A DNA stretch of 64,000 nucleotides from positions 44,067,880 to 44,131,879 of the forward strand of contig CM036197.1 of assembly GCA_020631735.1 (NCBI GenBank), in the 5' to 3' direction. The notes below the pieces were generated by a model that did not search any database, had not been told where the DNA came from, and worked only from the letters and a program-made list of their open reading frames with translations. Both the position numbers and the translations under genes were made by a program. Position 1 is the stretch's first letter. Each line of letters starts with the position of its first letter. This document shows, in pieces, positions 43,180 to 53,516 of this stretch. Source of the stretch: Saccharum officinarum (lineage: Eukaryota; Streptophyta; Magnoliopsida; Poales; Poaceae).

Positions 43180-43690
43180 GACCGGACGGTGCACCGGACG
43201 CTGCACCGGACGCTGCACCGGACGCGGTCACTGGTGGACCGGCGCGTCCGGTCAGTGCAGCGCGGCATCAGGCGCGCGGGCTAGGGTTTGCACCGGCGCG
43301 TCCGGTCACTCACGGGACCGGCGCGTCCGGTCTGGCGAACAGCGAGGTCACGAAGTCATCGGACGCGGTGCGCGTCCGGTCACACACCATCGGACGCGTC
43401 CGGTCGTCTCGGGAGCTTACTGGACTCGCACCGGACGCGGGCACTGTCGCGTCCGGTCGTTGCGAGGAGCGCGTCCGGTGTTGTCTTCGCGCGCGCGGGA
43501 ACTGTGCGCACCGGCGCGTCCGGTGGTTCGAACAGCGCGTCGTGTGTCGTTTGACCGTTGGCGCGCAGTGACCGTTGGAAGATCTAACGGTCGAATTTGA
43601 ATTTCGTGAACACGTGGACGTCGTAGGGACACCGGACGCGGTTGAGCGCGTCCGGTCAGTTACGACCGGCGCGTCCGGTCGTCCCGCGAA
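43180..43690. repeat. Array of GCGTCCGGT / CCGGACGC sites in the Copia LTR
   Basis: By eye there are about ten GCGTCCGGT and about seven reverse-orientation (C/T)CGGACGC words in ~500 bases, often as CACCGGCGCGTCCGGTCA or CACCGGACGC. The block ends about 45 bases upstream of the TATA box, where U3 enhancers would lie. GC and CpG content is far above the rest of the element. Confidence 0.9.
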
Positions 43691-43732
43691 AACGTGAGTG
43701 GAGTTGTAACGGCTCTATTTGGATGGGATGCT

Positions 43733-43740
43733 TATAAATA
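43733..43740 (+). promoter_or_regulatory. TATA box of the left Copia LTR
   Basis: TATAAATA follows GGATGGGATGCT and precedes a plausible start region (CTCGTTGGCCGGC). The same box is at 52492-52499 in the right LTR. Confidence 0.7.
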
Positions 43741-44657
43741 CTCGTTGGCCGGCCCTTGGGGAGGTCTCTTGCATTTCTAACATCTTGTGCATCCTTTGAG
43801 CTAGAGCAACTCCTCCCACTCATCTCTCTTGCTTGATTGCAAATCAAAAGTGAGATTGAGTGATCCCAAAGTGCATTGCATAGCTTGAGGGCATCTAGTG
43901 GCACTTGTGGGTGGTTTAGCCGGTGGATTTCTTGTTACTCTTGGAGAGTACCGCTCCTAGCCGGCTTGGAGATTGTTGGAGGCGTTGGCAAGAGAAGGTG
44001 ATTGTTCTTGGCCACCTCCGGTTGATTGTAAGAGGTTCTTGTGCTTTCCTCGGCGGAGTGCCAAAAGCAACTCTATTACATTGCGCGTGTCATTGAGTTA
44101 CCTCACTTGAGAGTGGTGTCTTGCGGTGCCTTGCGGGGCGTGCCTTGAGGGGCAAGTGACTTGAGGGTCACACCGAGGAACCATCTAAGTGTTGGTCGAC
44201 ACAACGGTGACGTAGCTTGTCGGTGCACAAGTGAACACCGGGTGAACAAAAATATTGTGTCTCTTGTCTCCCGGTGATTGGTCTACATATTGTGTTGTTG
44301 TCAATATTAATTGATTGTATATCATCTTGGTGATTGGCAACATCTTCACTCCACCGTCGGTATAAGATTCACAATCCTATCTCTTGCATTTATCTTTACT
44401 AGATTATCTTGTGTAGCTCTAGTAGTAGCTTGCTAGTAGTGTTGTTAGCTTGCTCACTAGTGTAAATTTAGTGACATAGCACTTGTGTGAACTAGAGATC
44501 ATAATCTACTAGACTTGTGGATAGGAGGCTTGCATCACAACCTTGGCTAAGCAAAACTCGCTTTACGCCGTTTGTTATTCTAACAAGTTTGCTTAGTGGT
44601 GCTTGTAGAATTTTTATAGGCTATTCACCCCCCCTCTAGCCATCTAGGACCTTACAA

Positions 44658-44671
44658 GTGGTATCGGAGCC
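44658..44671 (+). promoter_or_regulatory. Copia primer-binding site
   Basis: GTGGTATCGGAGCC lies one base after the LTR end. It matches the plant initiator-Met tRNA-complementary site (TGGTATCAGAGC) with one change. Confidence 0.75.
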
Positions 44672-44716
44672 GTGGTCACCGTTTTAATCAAGGCTTAACA
44701 TCCTTCGGTGTGAAAA

Positions 44717-46772
44717 ATGGCTCAAATTGTGTTCAATCATGTTGGGGGCAGCCACCGTTCTTTGATGGTGTTAGTTCTTTTGCTCATTGGAAGAGAAAAA
44801 TGACAATGTACCTTGGTTCTATTCATGAGAGAGTTTGCAAGTCACCGAGAATGATTTTGCTATCATTGATCCCGATCATCTCACCGATGAAGATAGAGCA
44901 AATAGAACATGCAATAGAATGGCTCTCAATACACTTTACAATGGTATTGACACAAAGTATTTGAGGGCATCAAGATTTAGAATTGGCAATATGAAGTATG
45001 GACAAGGTTGAGTGAAACATATGAGGGCACTAAGGTTGTGAAGAGTGCCAAGCTATATGGGCTCAAGAGTGAGTTTGAGAACTTCAAGAAAAAGGATGAT
45101 GAAACAATCATTGAAATGTTTCATAGATTGCAAGTGATAGTCAATGATCTCAAGAGCTTAGGGCACAAGACTCAAGATCAAGATTTTTGTCACAAGTTCT
45201 TATTGAGCTTACCTAGAAGATTCAAGATGTTGATCATGATGTTACAAAGAGATGGGCTTGAAACAATGAAGCCTAATGATTTGCTTGGTGAAGTATTGAC
45301 CTATGACAAATATGATCAAGATGTTGATGACAAGGAGAAGGTGGAAGATGAGAAGAAGAAGAAGACCGTGGCATTCAAGGCCACCTCCTCCAAGGGCAAA
45401 GCTACCATCATTGAAGAAGAAGAAGACAATGATGAAGATGAAGATTATGAAATTGATGATGAGGCATTTGCTTTGTAGTCAAGAAAATGGGTCACATGTT
45501 CATTAAGAGAAGAGGCTTCAAAAAGAGAAATGACAATTTCAAGAGCAATGAGCAACAAAGGAAGTGCTTCAATTGTGATAGCACCGAACATCTTCAAGCC
45601 GAATGTCCCTATGACAAGAAGAAAAACAACAAGAGGGGCAAGTTTGAGAAGAAAAAGAAAGAAGCCAAGATAACATTCAAGAAAGGCAAGAATGGAGTCT
45701 ATGTGGCCACTTGGGAAAGTGATGATGATGATGAAGAAGAAGAATCATCCAACAAGGCTTTTGCTTCCATTGCTATCAACAAGAAGCCTTCACTATTTGA
45801 TTCATCCTCTTCATGCTTCATGGCCAAAGAAGCTAAGGTATTATATGATGAGAGTGATGATGAAAGTGAAATGGAATATGTTCATGATAGTGATAATGAT
45901 AATAATGAAAATGATGATGATGATGAACCAACTAAAGAACAACTATATGACTTGTTGCAACAAACTAGAGACATAGCTATTGCCAAGAACAAGGAGTGCA
46001 AGAAGCTTTCAATGAAAGTAGCAATACTTGAGAAAGTTCTTGGTGAGCTTAAGACCACTCATGAGAGTCTAGTGGAAGACCATGAGGATCTTGGTAAGGC
46101 TCATTCCAAGCTTGAAAAGGCTCACTCATTGCTACTTGAGCAACAAGCAAAGAAGGAGGTTGTTGTATCATGTGATATAGGTGTTACATGTGATATAATT
46201 GATGAATCCTTTTATGAACCTATCATCATGTCAAATGCTAACCCTTCTTGTAGCTCTTCATCCACCACCACCAACTCTACCTCCACTACTAGTGATGGTT
46301 TCACTTGTGATGCCTCACTAATGGTTGAGAATGAGACTCTCAAGAGAGAGGTGGATGAGCTCACTCACGCCCTAGGCAAGGCCTATGGTGGTGAGGCCCG
46401 CTTGCTTAAGTGCTTGGGTAGCCAAAGGTTCTCTCTTAACAAAGAGGGATTGGGCTACACCCCAAGAAAGGCAAGTCGGCCTTTGCAACTCCAAAGCCTA
46501 GCTTTGTGAAGGGCAATGGTCGGTTTTGCAATAGATGCAAGCAAGTTGGGCACCTAGAGCATAATTGCAATAAAAAGAACCAAAGCAAGAAATTTGTTAA
46601 TGCTATACCTTTTGATTCTTGCTATGTGCTTACCAAAGGTGTGAAGGGTGTGCAAGCTAAGTTTGTTGGTACACCAATTGTGGGCCCAAAGAAGAAGGCT
46701 ATTTGGGTACCAAAGAGCTTAGTTACTAACCTACAAGGACCCAAGCAAAAATGGGTACCTAAGCTTCATTGA
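44717..46772 (+). pseudogene. Copia gag with two zinc knuckles and coiled-coil extension
   Basis: The start is ATG 44717 (AQIVFNHVGG). The frame shifts within ~30 bases to QPPFFDGVSSFAHWKRKMTM, shifts again to the part at 45008-45475 (VKSAKLYGLKSEFENFKKKD; SLPRRFKMLIMMLQ), and ends in an acidic tract. A one-base loss near 45470 separates the next frame, 45487-46509. That frame has the knuckle CFNCDSTEHLQAEC, acidic repeats and a long coiled coil (EHDLGKAHSKLEK-like heptads). A further shift near 46490 leads to a second knuckle, CNRCKQVGHLEHNC (about 46527-46568). So gag is broken by at least four small indels while pol is open. Confidence 0.85.
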
Positions 46773-46862
46773 TTTGCTTGTAGGTCAATTACAAAGCCGG
46801 AGGAAGGCATTGGATTATTGATAGTGGGTGCACTCAACACATGACCGGTACATCAAGAATGT
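46773..46862 (+). pseudogene. Copia protease active-site segment, out of frame with pol
   Basis: HWIIDSGCTQHMTG (Asp codon at 46820) is the Copia protease active site. It lies in a frame that ends near 46877, whereas pol is open in the next frame from 46863. A single indel around 46861 (at MF|TSINDND) separates the protease Asp from the rest. Confidence 0.75.
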
Positions 46863-49800
46863 TTGACTTCAATCAATGACAATGATAGTGGTGTTGATTC
46901 TATCACATTTGGCAATAACAAGAAAGGCAAGGTTATTGGCTTGGGCAAGATTGCAATATCAAATGACATGAGTATCTCAAATGTGTTGCTAGTTGAAAGT
47001 TTGGATTTCAATCTTCTATCCGTGGCACAAATATGTGATCTAGGCTACAAATGCATCTTTGGGGTTGATGATGTGGAAGTTATTAGTGTGGATGGTTCAA
47101 ATGTGGCATTCAAGGGCTTTAGATATGAGAATCTCTACCTAGTTGACTTCAATGCTAGAGAAACTTCTTTGACAACTTGCTTAGTCTCCAAATCAAGCAT
47201 GGGTTGGCTTTGGCATAGAAGGCTTGGTCATGTTGGCATGAAACAATTGAAGAAGCTTACAACTCACAATCTTGTCAATGGTTTGAAAGATGTTGAATTT
47301 GAGAAGAATAAGCTTTGTAGTGCATGTCAAGCCGGAAAGCAAGTTGGAAGCTCACATCCAAAGAAGAGTACAATGAGCACATGCAAAGCATTTGAGTTGA
47401 TGCACATGGATCTATTTGGACCAACAACATATACAAGCATAGGCGGCAACAAGTATGGCTTTGTCATAGTGGATGACTTCACAAGATTCACATGGGTATT
47501 CTTTCTTAGTGACAAAAGTGAAGTGTTTGACACCTTCAAGACATTTCTCACTAGAGTTCACAATGAGTTTGAGATTAGAATCAAGAAAGTGAGAAGTGAC
47601 AATGGAAGTGAGTTCAAGAATACAAGAATTGAAGAACTTTGTGATCATTATGGTATTGGACATCAATTCTCGGCCAAGTACACTCCACAATCAAATGGCC
47701 TAGTTGAGAGGAAGAATAGAACATTGCTTGATATGGCTAGATCAATGCTTCATGAGTACAATGTGAGTCAATCATTTTGGGATGAAGCAATCAATACCGC
47801 TTGCTACTACATCAATAGACTATATTGTCATCCATTGCTAGAGAAGACCCCATATGAGTTACTTCATGGAAGAAAGCCCAATATTTCTTACTTTAGGGTG
47901 TTTGGTTGCAAATGCTATATCTTGAAGAAGGGCACTAGATTGGGAAAGTTTGACAAGAGATGTGATGAGGGGTTCCTACTTGGTTATTCAACTACAAGCA
48001 AAGCTTATAGAGTTTGGAACAACTCAAGTGGCATTCTAGAAGAAGTCCATGATGTGCAATTTGATGAAACCAATGGGTCACAAGATGAAGAAGAGAATCT
48101 AGATGATGTTGGTGGAACTCTATTGGTGGAAGCAATGAAGAACATGGACATTGGGGACATTAGAGCAAAGCAAGTAATTGATATTCAAGATGATGATAAA
48201 GATCAAGTGCTCAATTCTCCATTCAAGCTAGCTAGTGACTCTCAAGTGCAAGATCATGGTGCTAGTTCATCTCATCAAGATACATCAAGTGATCAACCAA
48301 GCTCAAGCAATCAAGTGCAAGTACTCCAACCACAACATGTTGCAAGAGATCACCCCATTGATAGTGTTATTGGTGATATTAGAAGTGGTGTGCAAACAAG
48401 ATCAAGATTGACTATGTTTTGTGAGCATGCATCATTTGTGTCAACCATAGAACCAAAGAAGATAGAAGAAGCTTTGAGGGATGCCGATTGGATCATGGCT
48501 ATGCAAGAAGAGCTTAACAATTTCACAAGAAATGATGTTTGGGAATTGGTAGAAAGGCCAAATGACTACAATGTGATTGGAACCAAGTGGGTGTTCAAAA
48601 ACAAGCAAGATCAAGATGGCATTGTAGTGAGAAACAAAGCAAGACTAGTTGCTCAAGGTTACACTCAAGTTGAAGGTCTTGACTATGATGAGACATATGC
48701 TCCCGTGGCAAGATTGGAGGCAATAAGGATTCTATTGGCTTATGCTTGTGCACACAATATCAAACTATATCAAATGGATGTCAAAAGTGCATTTCTCAAT
48801 GGGATCATCAATGAGTTAGTATTTGTTGAGCAACCGCCCGGATTTGAAGATGACAAGAAACCCAACCATGTGTACAAGTTGAAGAAGGCTTTATATGGCT
48901 TAAAGCAAGCACCTAGAGCATGGTATGAGAGGCTAAGGGATTTCCTTCTCTCTAAGGGATTCAAGATGGGCAAGGTTGATACTACTCTATTCACCAAGAA
49001 GATTGGAAATGATCTATTCATAGTGCAAATATATGTTGATGACATCATCTTTGGATCAACCGATCAAGCTTATTGTGAAGAATTTGGTGCTATGATGGCC
49101 AAAGAGTTTGAAATGTCTATGATTGGTGAACTTAGCTACTTCCTTGGTCTCCAAGTCAAGCAATTGAAGAATGGGACATTTGTGAGTCAAGGGAAATACA
49201 TAAGGGACATGTTGAAGAAGTTTGGAATGCAAGATGCAAAGCCAATTTCAACTCCAATGGGTACAAATGGCAATTTGGATAGTGATCTTGATGGCAAAAT
49301 GGTGAATCAAAAGGAATATCGGTCTTTGATTGGAAGTCTACTCTATGTCACCGCATCAAGGCCGGATGTCATGTTTAGTGTTTGCATGTGTGCTAGATAT
49401 CAAGCCTCACCTAGAGAGAGTCATCTCACGGCCGCAAAGAGAATATTGAGGTACTTGAAGCAAACAAGAGATGTTGGACTATGGTATCCCAAGGGGTCAA
49501 AGTTTGAATTGATTGGATATTCGGACTCCGACTATGGGGGTTGCAAGATCAATAGAAAGAGCACAAGTGGCACATGTCAATTACTTGGAAGATCACTTGT
49601 GTCATGGTCCTCAAAGAAACAAAATAGTGTGGCAATCTCTACCGCCGAAGCCGAATATGTGAGTGCGGGGAGTTGTTGTGCACAATTGCTATGGATGAAA
49701 TCAACTTTGAAGGATTATGGCCTCAACTTCAAGAATGTGCCATTGCTATGTGATAATGAGAGTGCAATCAAGATGATACAAAACCCGGTTCAACATGGAA

Positions 49801-49985
49801 GAACAAAGCATATTGACATAAGACATCATTTCATTAGAGATCATCAACAAAAGGGAGATATTGCCATTGAAAGTGTTGGCACCGATGATCAACTTGCCGA
49901 TATTCTCACTAAGCCACTTGATGAAAAGAGGTTTTGCAAGCTAAGGAATGAATTGAACATTCTTGATTTCTCAAACATGAGTTGA
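46863..49985 (+). CDS. Copia pol: protease C-terminus, integrase, reverse transcriptase, RNase H
   Basis: This 1040-codon frame is uninterrupted. The protease C-terminal part (ITFGNNKKGKVIGLGKIAI) is followed by the GAG-pre-integrase zinc region (WHRRLGHVGMKQLKKL; CSACQAGKQ). The integrase core has LMHMDLFGP, VRSDNGSEFKN and GLVERKNRTL. Near residue 510-545 comes EALRDADWIMAMQEELNNF, then the RT with YQMDVKSAFLNG and YVDDIIFGST intact, and NGTFVSQGKYIRDMLKKFGM. RNase H has SDSDYGGCKINRKSTSGTC, STAEAEYVSA and LLCDNESAIKM, ending HIDIRHHFIRD. All catalytic residues that I can place are present. There is no native start at 46863 (the frame belongs to a gag-pol polyprotein), so expression would need the upstream indels repaired. 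Confidence 0.92.
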   Translation: MTSINDNDSGVDSITFGNNKKGKVIGLGKIAISNDMSISNVLLVESLDFNLLSVAQICDLGYKCIFGVDDVEVISVDGSNVAFKGFRYENLYLVDFNARETSLTTCLVSKSSMGWLWHRRLGHVGMKQLKKLTTHNLVNGLKDVEFEKNKLCSACQAGKQVGSSHPKKSTMSTCKAFELMHMDLFGPTTYTSIGGNKYGFVIVDDFTRFTWVFFLSDKSEVFDTFKTFLTRVHNEFEIRIKKVRSDNGSEFKNTRIEELCDHYGIGHQFSAKYTPQSNGLVERKNRTLLDMARSMLHEYNVSQSFWDEAINTACYYINRLYCHPLLEKTPYELLHGRKPNISYFRVFGCKCYILKKGTRLGKFDKRCDEGFLLGYSTTSKAYRVWNNSSGILEEVHDVQFDETNGSQDEEENLDDVGGTLLVEAMKNMDIGDIRAKQVIDIQDDDKDQVLNSPFKLASDSQVQDHGASSSHQDTSSDQPSSSNQVQVLQPQHVARDHPIDSVIGDIRSGVQTRSRLTMFCEHASFVSTIEPKKIEEALRDADWIMAMQEELNNFTRNDVWELVERPNDYNVIGTKWVFKNKQDQDGIVVRNKARLVAQGYTQVEGLDYDETYAPVARLEAIRILLAYACAHNIKLYQMDVKSAFLNGIINELVFVEQPPGFEDDKKPNHVYKLKKALYGLKQAPRAWYERLRDFLLSKGFKMGKVDTTLFTKKIGNDLFIVQIYVDDIIFGSTDQAYCEEFGAMMAKEFEMSMIGELSYFLGLQVKQLKNGTFVSQGKYIRDMLKKFGMQDAKPISTPMGTNGNLDSDLDGKMVNQKEYRSLIGSLLYVTASRPDVMFSVCMCARYQASPRESHLTAAKRILRYLKQTRDVGLWYPKGSKFELIGYSDSDYGGCKINRKSTSGTCQLLGRSLVSWSSKKQNSVAISTAEAEYVSAGSCCAQLLWMKSTLKDYGLNFKNVPLLCDNESAIKMIQNPVQHGRTKHIDIRHHFIRDHQQKGDIAIESVGTDDQLADILTKPLDEKRFCKLRNELNILDFSNMS

Positions 49986-51170
49986 ATGCACCCCACCCAC
50001 TTATTGACATGCCTCTCCTTCGACATTGCAAGGTAAAATTGATTGACATGTCATTCATCCTATGCTAAGGACTTGCTAGAGCATGTAGACATAATAAGTG
50101 GTATGCATGAGCATTCATGATAAATCAAATGAATTTGATGGATATATGTTACCACTATTGCTTCTATGTTATTTTTGATCTAGTGGTGGCATATGACATG
50201 TTTGTGAGCTTGTAAACCTAGTGTTGAATCTAGAAGATTTGCTATAAGTGTTTAATTCAACATAGGCAAGATAACCCTTATTTTGAGGAGTGAAGAAGCT
50301 TGTCTTTGGTTCAAATCGAATTAAATATCTTTGGCAAGTATTCTAGGTTAAACCAAATTTGATAAATTTTTAACCTTACATGTGGTATCGAATTAATTTC
50401 AATCTACTCCATCAAACATTTTTTCTTCTCTCCACAATTTGATCCCTTTTGGGTAAGTTGTTGACAAAGGGGGAGAGAAAAAGATGATTCAACTGATAAA
50501 GGGGTAAATAAAATTTATGATGAGAAAAAGATGATTCATGATAAAGGGTAAATAAAATTTGTTGATGCACACAAGTAGGGGGAGCAAGCTCATAAACAAA
50601 GTTGTTGCATTTGTTTGTGCATTCTCATATGACTTGCTCATTGCACATGTATTTAAATTCAATATACATGCTTGTGTGGTGCAATGCTAGTATAGAATTG
50701 GATGATGAAATGATCTACTAGCATGCATAGGAATAGTTTACATGTGGTATCTAGACTTGCCTAAAGCTTACAAGTGTTAGCTTTACAAGTGGTCCAAGAA
50801 CCTTTACATATAATGTTGATCTCACGGGGTTCTTGAGTTTTGATGGATGTCTAGTTACTTCATGATGCTAAGGATGGTGTAAAAGGCAACTCCGATTGGT
50901 ATCACGCTTCAAAGGTCCATTTCTTACACCTTAGCATCATTTTGGTAGAATTACTCTCCCAACACTTCTATCCATGCATATGTGCAAAGCTTTCAATCCA
51001 AACTCTATGCACATATGTAGGGGGAGCTAATGCTACCAAAACCGAGCTTGTGATAATTGTCCAAACTTTACTTATGAGCAAAATGATTGGACAAGTATGA
51101 CAAGTTCAAAACTTTTATTATCAAAATCATCTTTGTGAGGGTTGTCATCAATTACCAAAAAGGGGGAGAT
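49986..51170 (+). other. Copia 3' internal noncoding region and polypurine tract
   Basis: This is a 1.2-kb AT-rich stretch without a supportable reading frame; no envelope-like gene is seen. A short direct repeat occurs (GAGAAAAAGATGATTCA... at 50474 and 50521). It ends in AAAAAGGGGGAGA (51157-51169), the polypurine tract, directly before the right LTR. A similar GGGGGAG word occurs at 50468 and 50577. Confidence 0.7.
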
Positions 51171-53416
51171 TGAAAGTCCCTAGTTTGGTTTTGGCTAATT
51201 GATGAAACCTAGGACTAACCTTTGTATCTAAGTGGATGATTTAGATAAAGGTGGTCATTGAATATGAGACATGACATTGACTCATGTGACCAAGATGATG
51301 AAGACCAAGATGAGGCTTGGCTCGATGGACCGGTTGTGAAGGTGAAGGGCAAGTCGAGGCTTCGAAGCGAAGGACCATGCGATGGTGAAGCTTGAGCAAG
51401 ACTTGGCGCCGACGGACCGATGCAACGGTGAAGAGCAAGTGAAGTCAAGGTCGATGGATCGAGACGGTCATGTGATGATATGAAGTGGATCATATCATTT
51501 GGAGAAACAAAATGGGCTCAAGGCAAAGGTATAACCATAGGGCCATTTTGTTTTACACTCAAGACACCATAGAGGGTGTGAGTGGTTTAGGATCGATAGC
51601 CGAACTATTAAGAGGGGAAGTCTTATCGGTTATTCGATGCACGGGTGCCACTAGGTGAATTCATGAAGTGCATTGCATGTAGGGCCTAGTGAGCTAATTG
51701 GAAAACCTTTGAAAATGATTGAGAAAATGCTAACACACAAGCACATGGAGATGTACACTTGATGGTGTTGGCACATTTGCAAAGGTGGCGTTGGTCGCGC
51801 TGTGGTTTGCGGTAGAGAGGGGTTTGGGTTCCTCTCTCCCTCCCGCCGAGCGTGCGAGCGCGGGATTCAGGCGATTTCGGGAAATGAAATGCCTATTTTC
51901 CACTACGCGCGGAAGTCGGAAAAGAAACGGAGGCGAACGGGTCACTGAGGTGACGGACGGTGCACCGGACGCGGCACCGGACGCTGCACCGGACGCGGTC
52001 ACTGTGCGACCGGCGTCCGGTCAGTGCAGCGCGGGCGTCAGGCGCGCGGGCTAGGGTTTGCAACCGCGCGTCCGGTCACCGGGACCGGCGCGTCCGGTCA
52101 GGCGAAGGAGCGAGTCACGACAGTCATCGGACGCGGTGCGCGTCCGGTCACACACATCGGACGCGTCCGGTCGTTCGGGAGCTTACTGGACTCCACCGGA
52201 CGCGGGCACTGTCGCGTCGGTCGTTGCGAGGAGCGCGTCCGGTCGTTGTCTTCGCGCGCGCGGTGCTGTGCGCACGGCGCGTCCGGTCGTTCGAGCAGCG
52301 CGTCCGGTCGTCGTTTGACCGTTGGCGCGCAGTGACCGTTGGAGGATCTAACGGTCGTTTGAATTTCGTGACACGTGACGTCGTAGGACACCGGACGCGG
52401 TTGAGCGCGTCCGGTCAGTTTACGACCGGCGCGTCGGTCGTCCCGAAAAAACGTCAGTGGAGTTGTAACGGCTCTATTTGGATGGGATGCTTATAAATAC
52501 TCGTTGGCCGGCCTTGGGGAGGTCTCTTGGCATTTCTAACATCTTGTGCATCCTTTGAGCTAGAGCAACTCCTCCCACTCATCTCTCTTGCTTGATTGCA
52601 AATCAAAAGTGAGATTGAGTGATCCCAAAGTGCATTGCATAGCTTGAGGGCATCTAGTGGCACTTGTGGGTGGTTTAGCCGGTGGATTTCTTGTTACTCT
52701 TGGAGAGTACCGCTCCTAGCCGGCTTGGAGATTGTTGGAGGCGTTGGCAAGAGAAGGTGATTGTTCTTGGCCACCTCCGGTTGATTGTAAGAGGTTCTTG
52801 TGCTTTCCTCGGCGGGACGCCAAAAGCAACTCTATTGGATTGCGCGTGTCATTGAGTTACCTCACTTGAGAGTGGTGTCTTGCGGTGCCTTGCGGGGCGT
52901 GCCTTGAGGGGCAAGTGACTTGAGGGTCACACCGAGGAACCATCTAAGTGTTGGTCGACACAACCGGTGACGTAGCTTGTCGGTGCACAAGTGAACACCG
53001 GGTGAACAAAAATATTGTGTCTCTTGTCTCCCGGTGATTGGTCTACATATTGTGTTGTTGTCAATATTAATTGATTGTATATCATCTTGGTGATTGGCAA
53101 CATCTTCACTCCACCGTCGGTATAAGATTCACAATCCTATCTCTTGCACTTATTTACTAGATTATCTTGTGTAGCTCTAGTAGTAGCTTGCTAGTAGTGT
53201 TGTTAGCTTGCTCTCTAGTGTAAATTTAGTGACATAGCACTTGTGTGAACTAGAGATCATAATCTACTAGACTTGTGGATAGGAGGCTTGCATCACAACC
53301 TTTGGCTAAGCAAAACTCGCTTTACGCCGTTTGTTATTCTAACAAGTTTGCTTAGTGGTTGTTGTAGAATTTTTAAATAGGCTATTCACCCCCCCTCTAG
53401 CCATCTAGGACCTTAA
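51171..53416 (+). repeat. Right LTR of the Copia element, truncated by the gap
   Basis: Nearly identical to the left LTR over long stretches, but the CG-rich array (about 51955-52450) differs by many single-base losses. Its last bases read CCTTAA into the Ns instead of CCTTACA. The TATA box is at 52492-52499. Confidence 0.9.
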
Positions 53417-53516
53417 NNNNNNNNNNNNNNNNNNNNNNNNNNNNNNNNNNNNNNNNNNNNNNNNNNNNNNNNNNNNNNNNNNNNNNNNNNNNNNNNNNNN
53501 NNNNNNNNNNNNNNNN
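53417..53516. other. Assembly gap (100 N)
   Basis: Exactly 100 Ns, the usual placeholder for unknown length. The Copia LTR ends at its left edge and unrelated Gypsy LTR sequence begins at its right edge, so the two sides need not be adjacent in the genome. Confidence 1.

Larger units (their letters stand above)
42400..44656 (+). repeat. Left LTR of the Copia element
   Basis: The LTR runs from TGAAAGTCCCTAG to GACCTTACA. It carries a promoter (TATAAATA at 43733) preceded by a CG-rich array (43180-43690). Many short reading frames inside it are not genes. Confidence 0.93.
42400..53416 (+). mobile_element. Copia retrotransposon, SIRE/Maximus (Opie/Ji)-like
   Basis: The element has LTRs of 2257 bp (left) and at least 2246 bp (right, running into an assembly gap), starting TGAAAGTCCCTAG and ending CCTTACA. 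The primer-binding site TGGTATCGGAGCC follows the left LTR. Order gag, protease, integrase, RT, RNase H marks Copia. Long LTRs, two zinc knuckles and an acidic gag extension fit the SIRE/Maximus lineage. Pol is a single intact 1040-codon frame, so this is the youngest large element here. It inserted at the outer edge of the CACTA-B 3' end; the left flank is TACTG and the right flank is lost in the gap. Confidence 0.93.

Noticed and set aside
43012..43632. Arg-rich frames of up to 173 codons in the Copia LTR
   Set aside because: They cross the GCGTCCGGT array and differ between the two LTR copies; they are noncoding LTR sequence.
43180..43690. CRISPR-like array
   Set aside because: The repeats are 8-10-bp words in both orientations with irregular spacing in a plant LTR; there are no uniform repeats or spacers.
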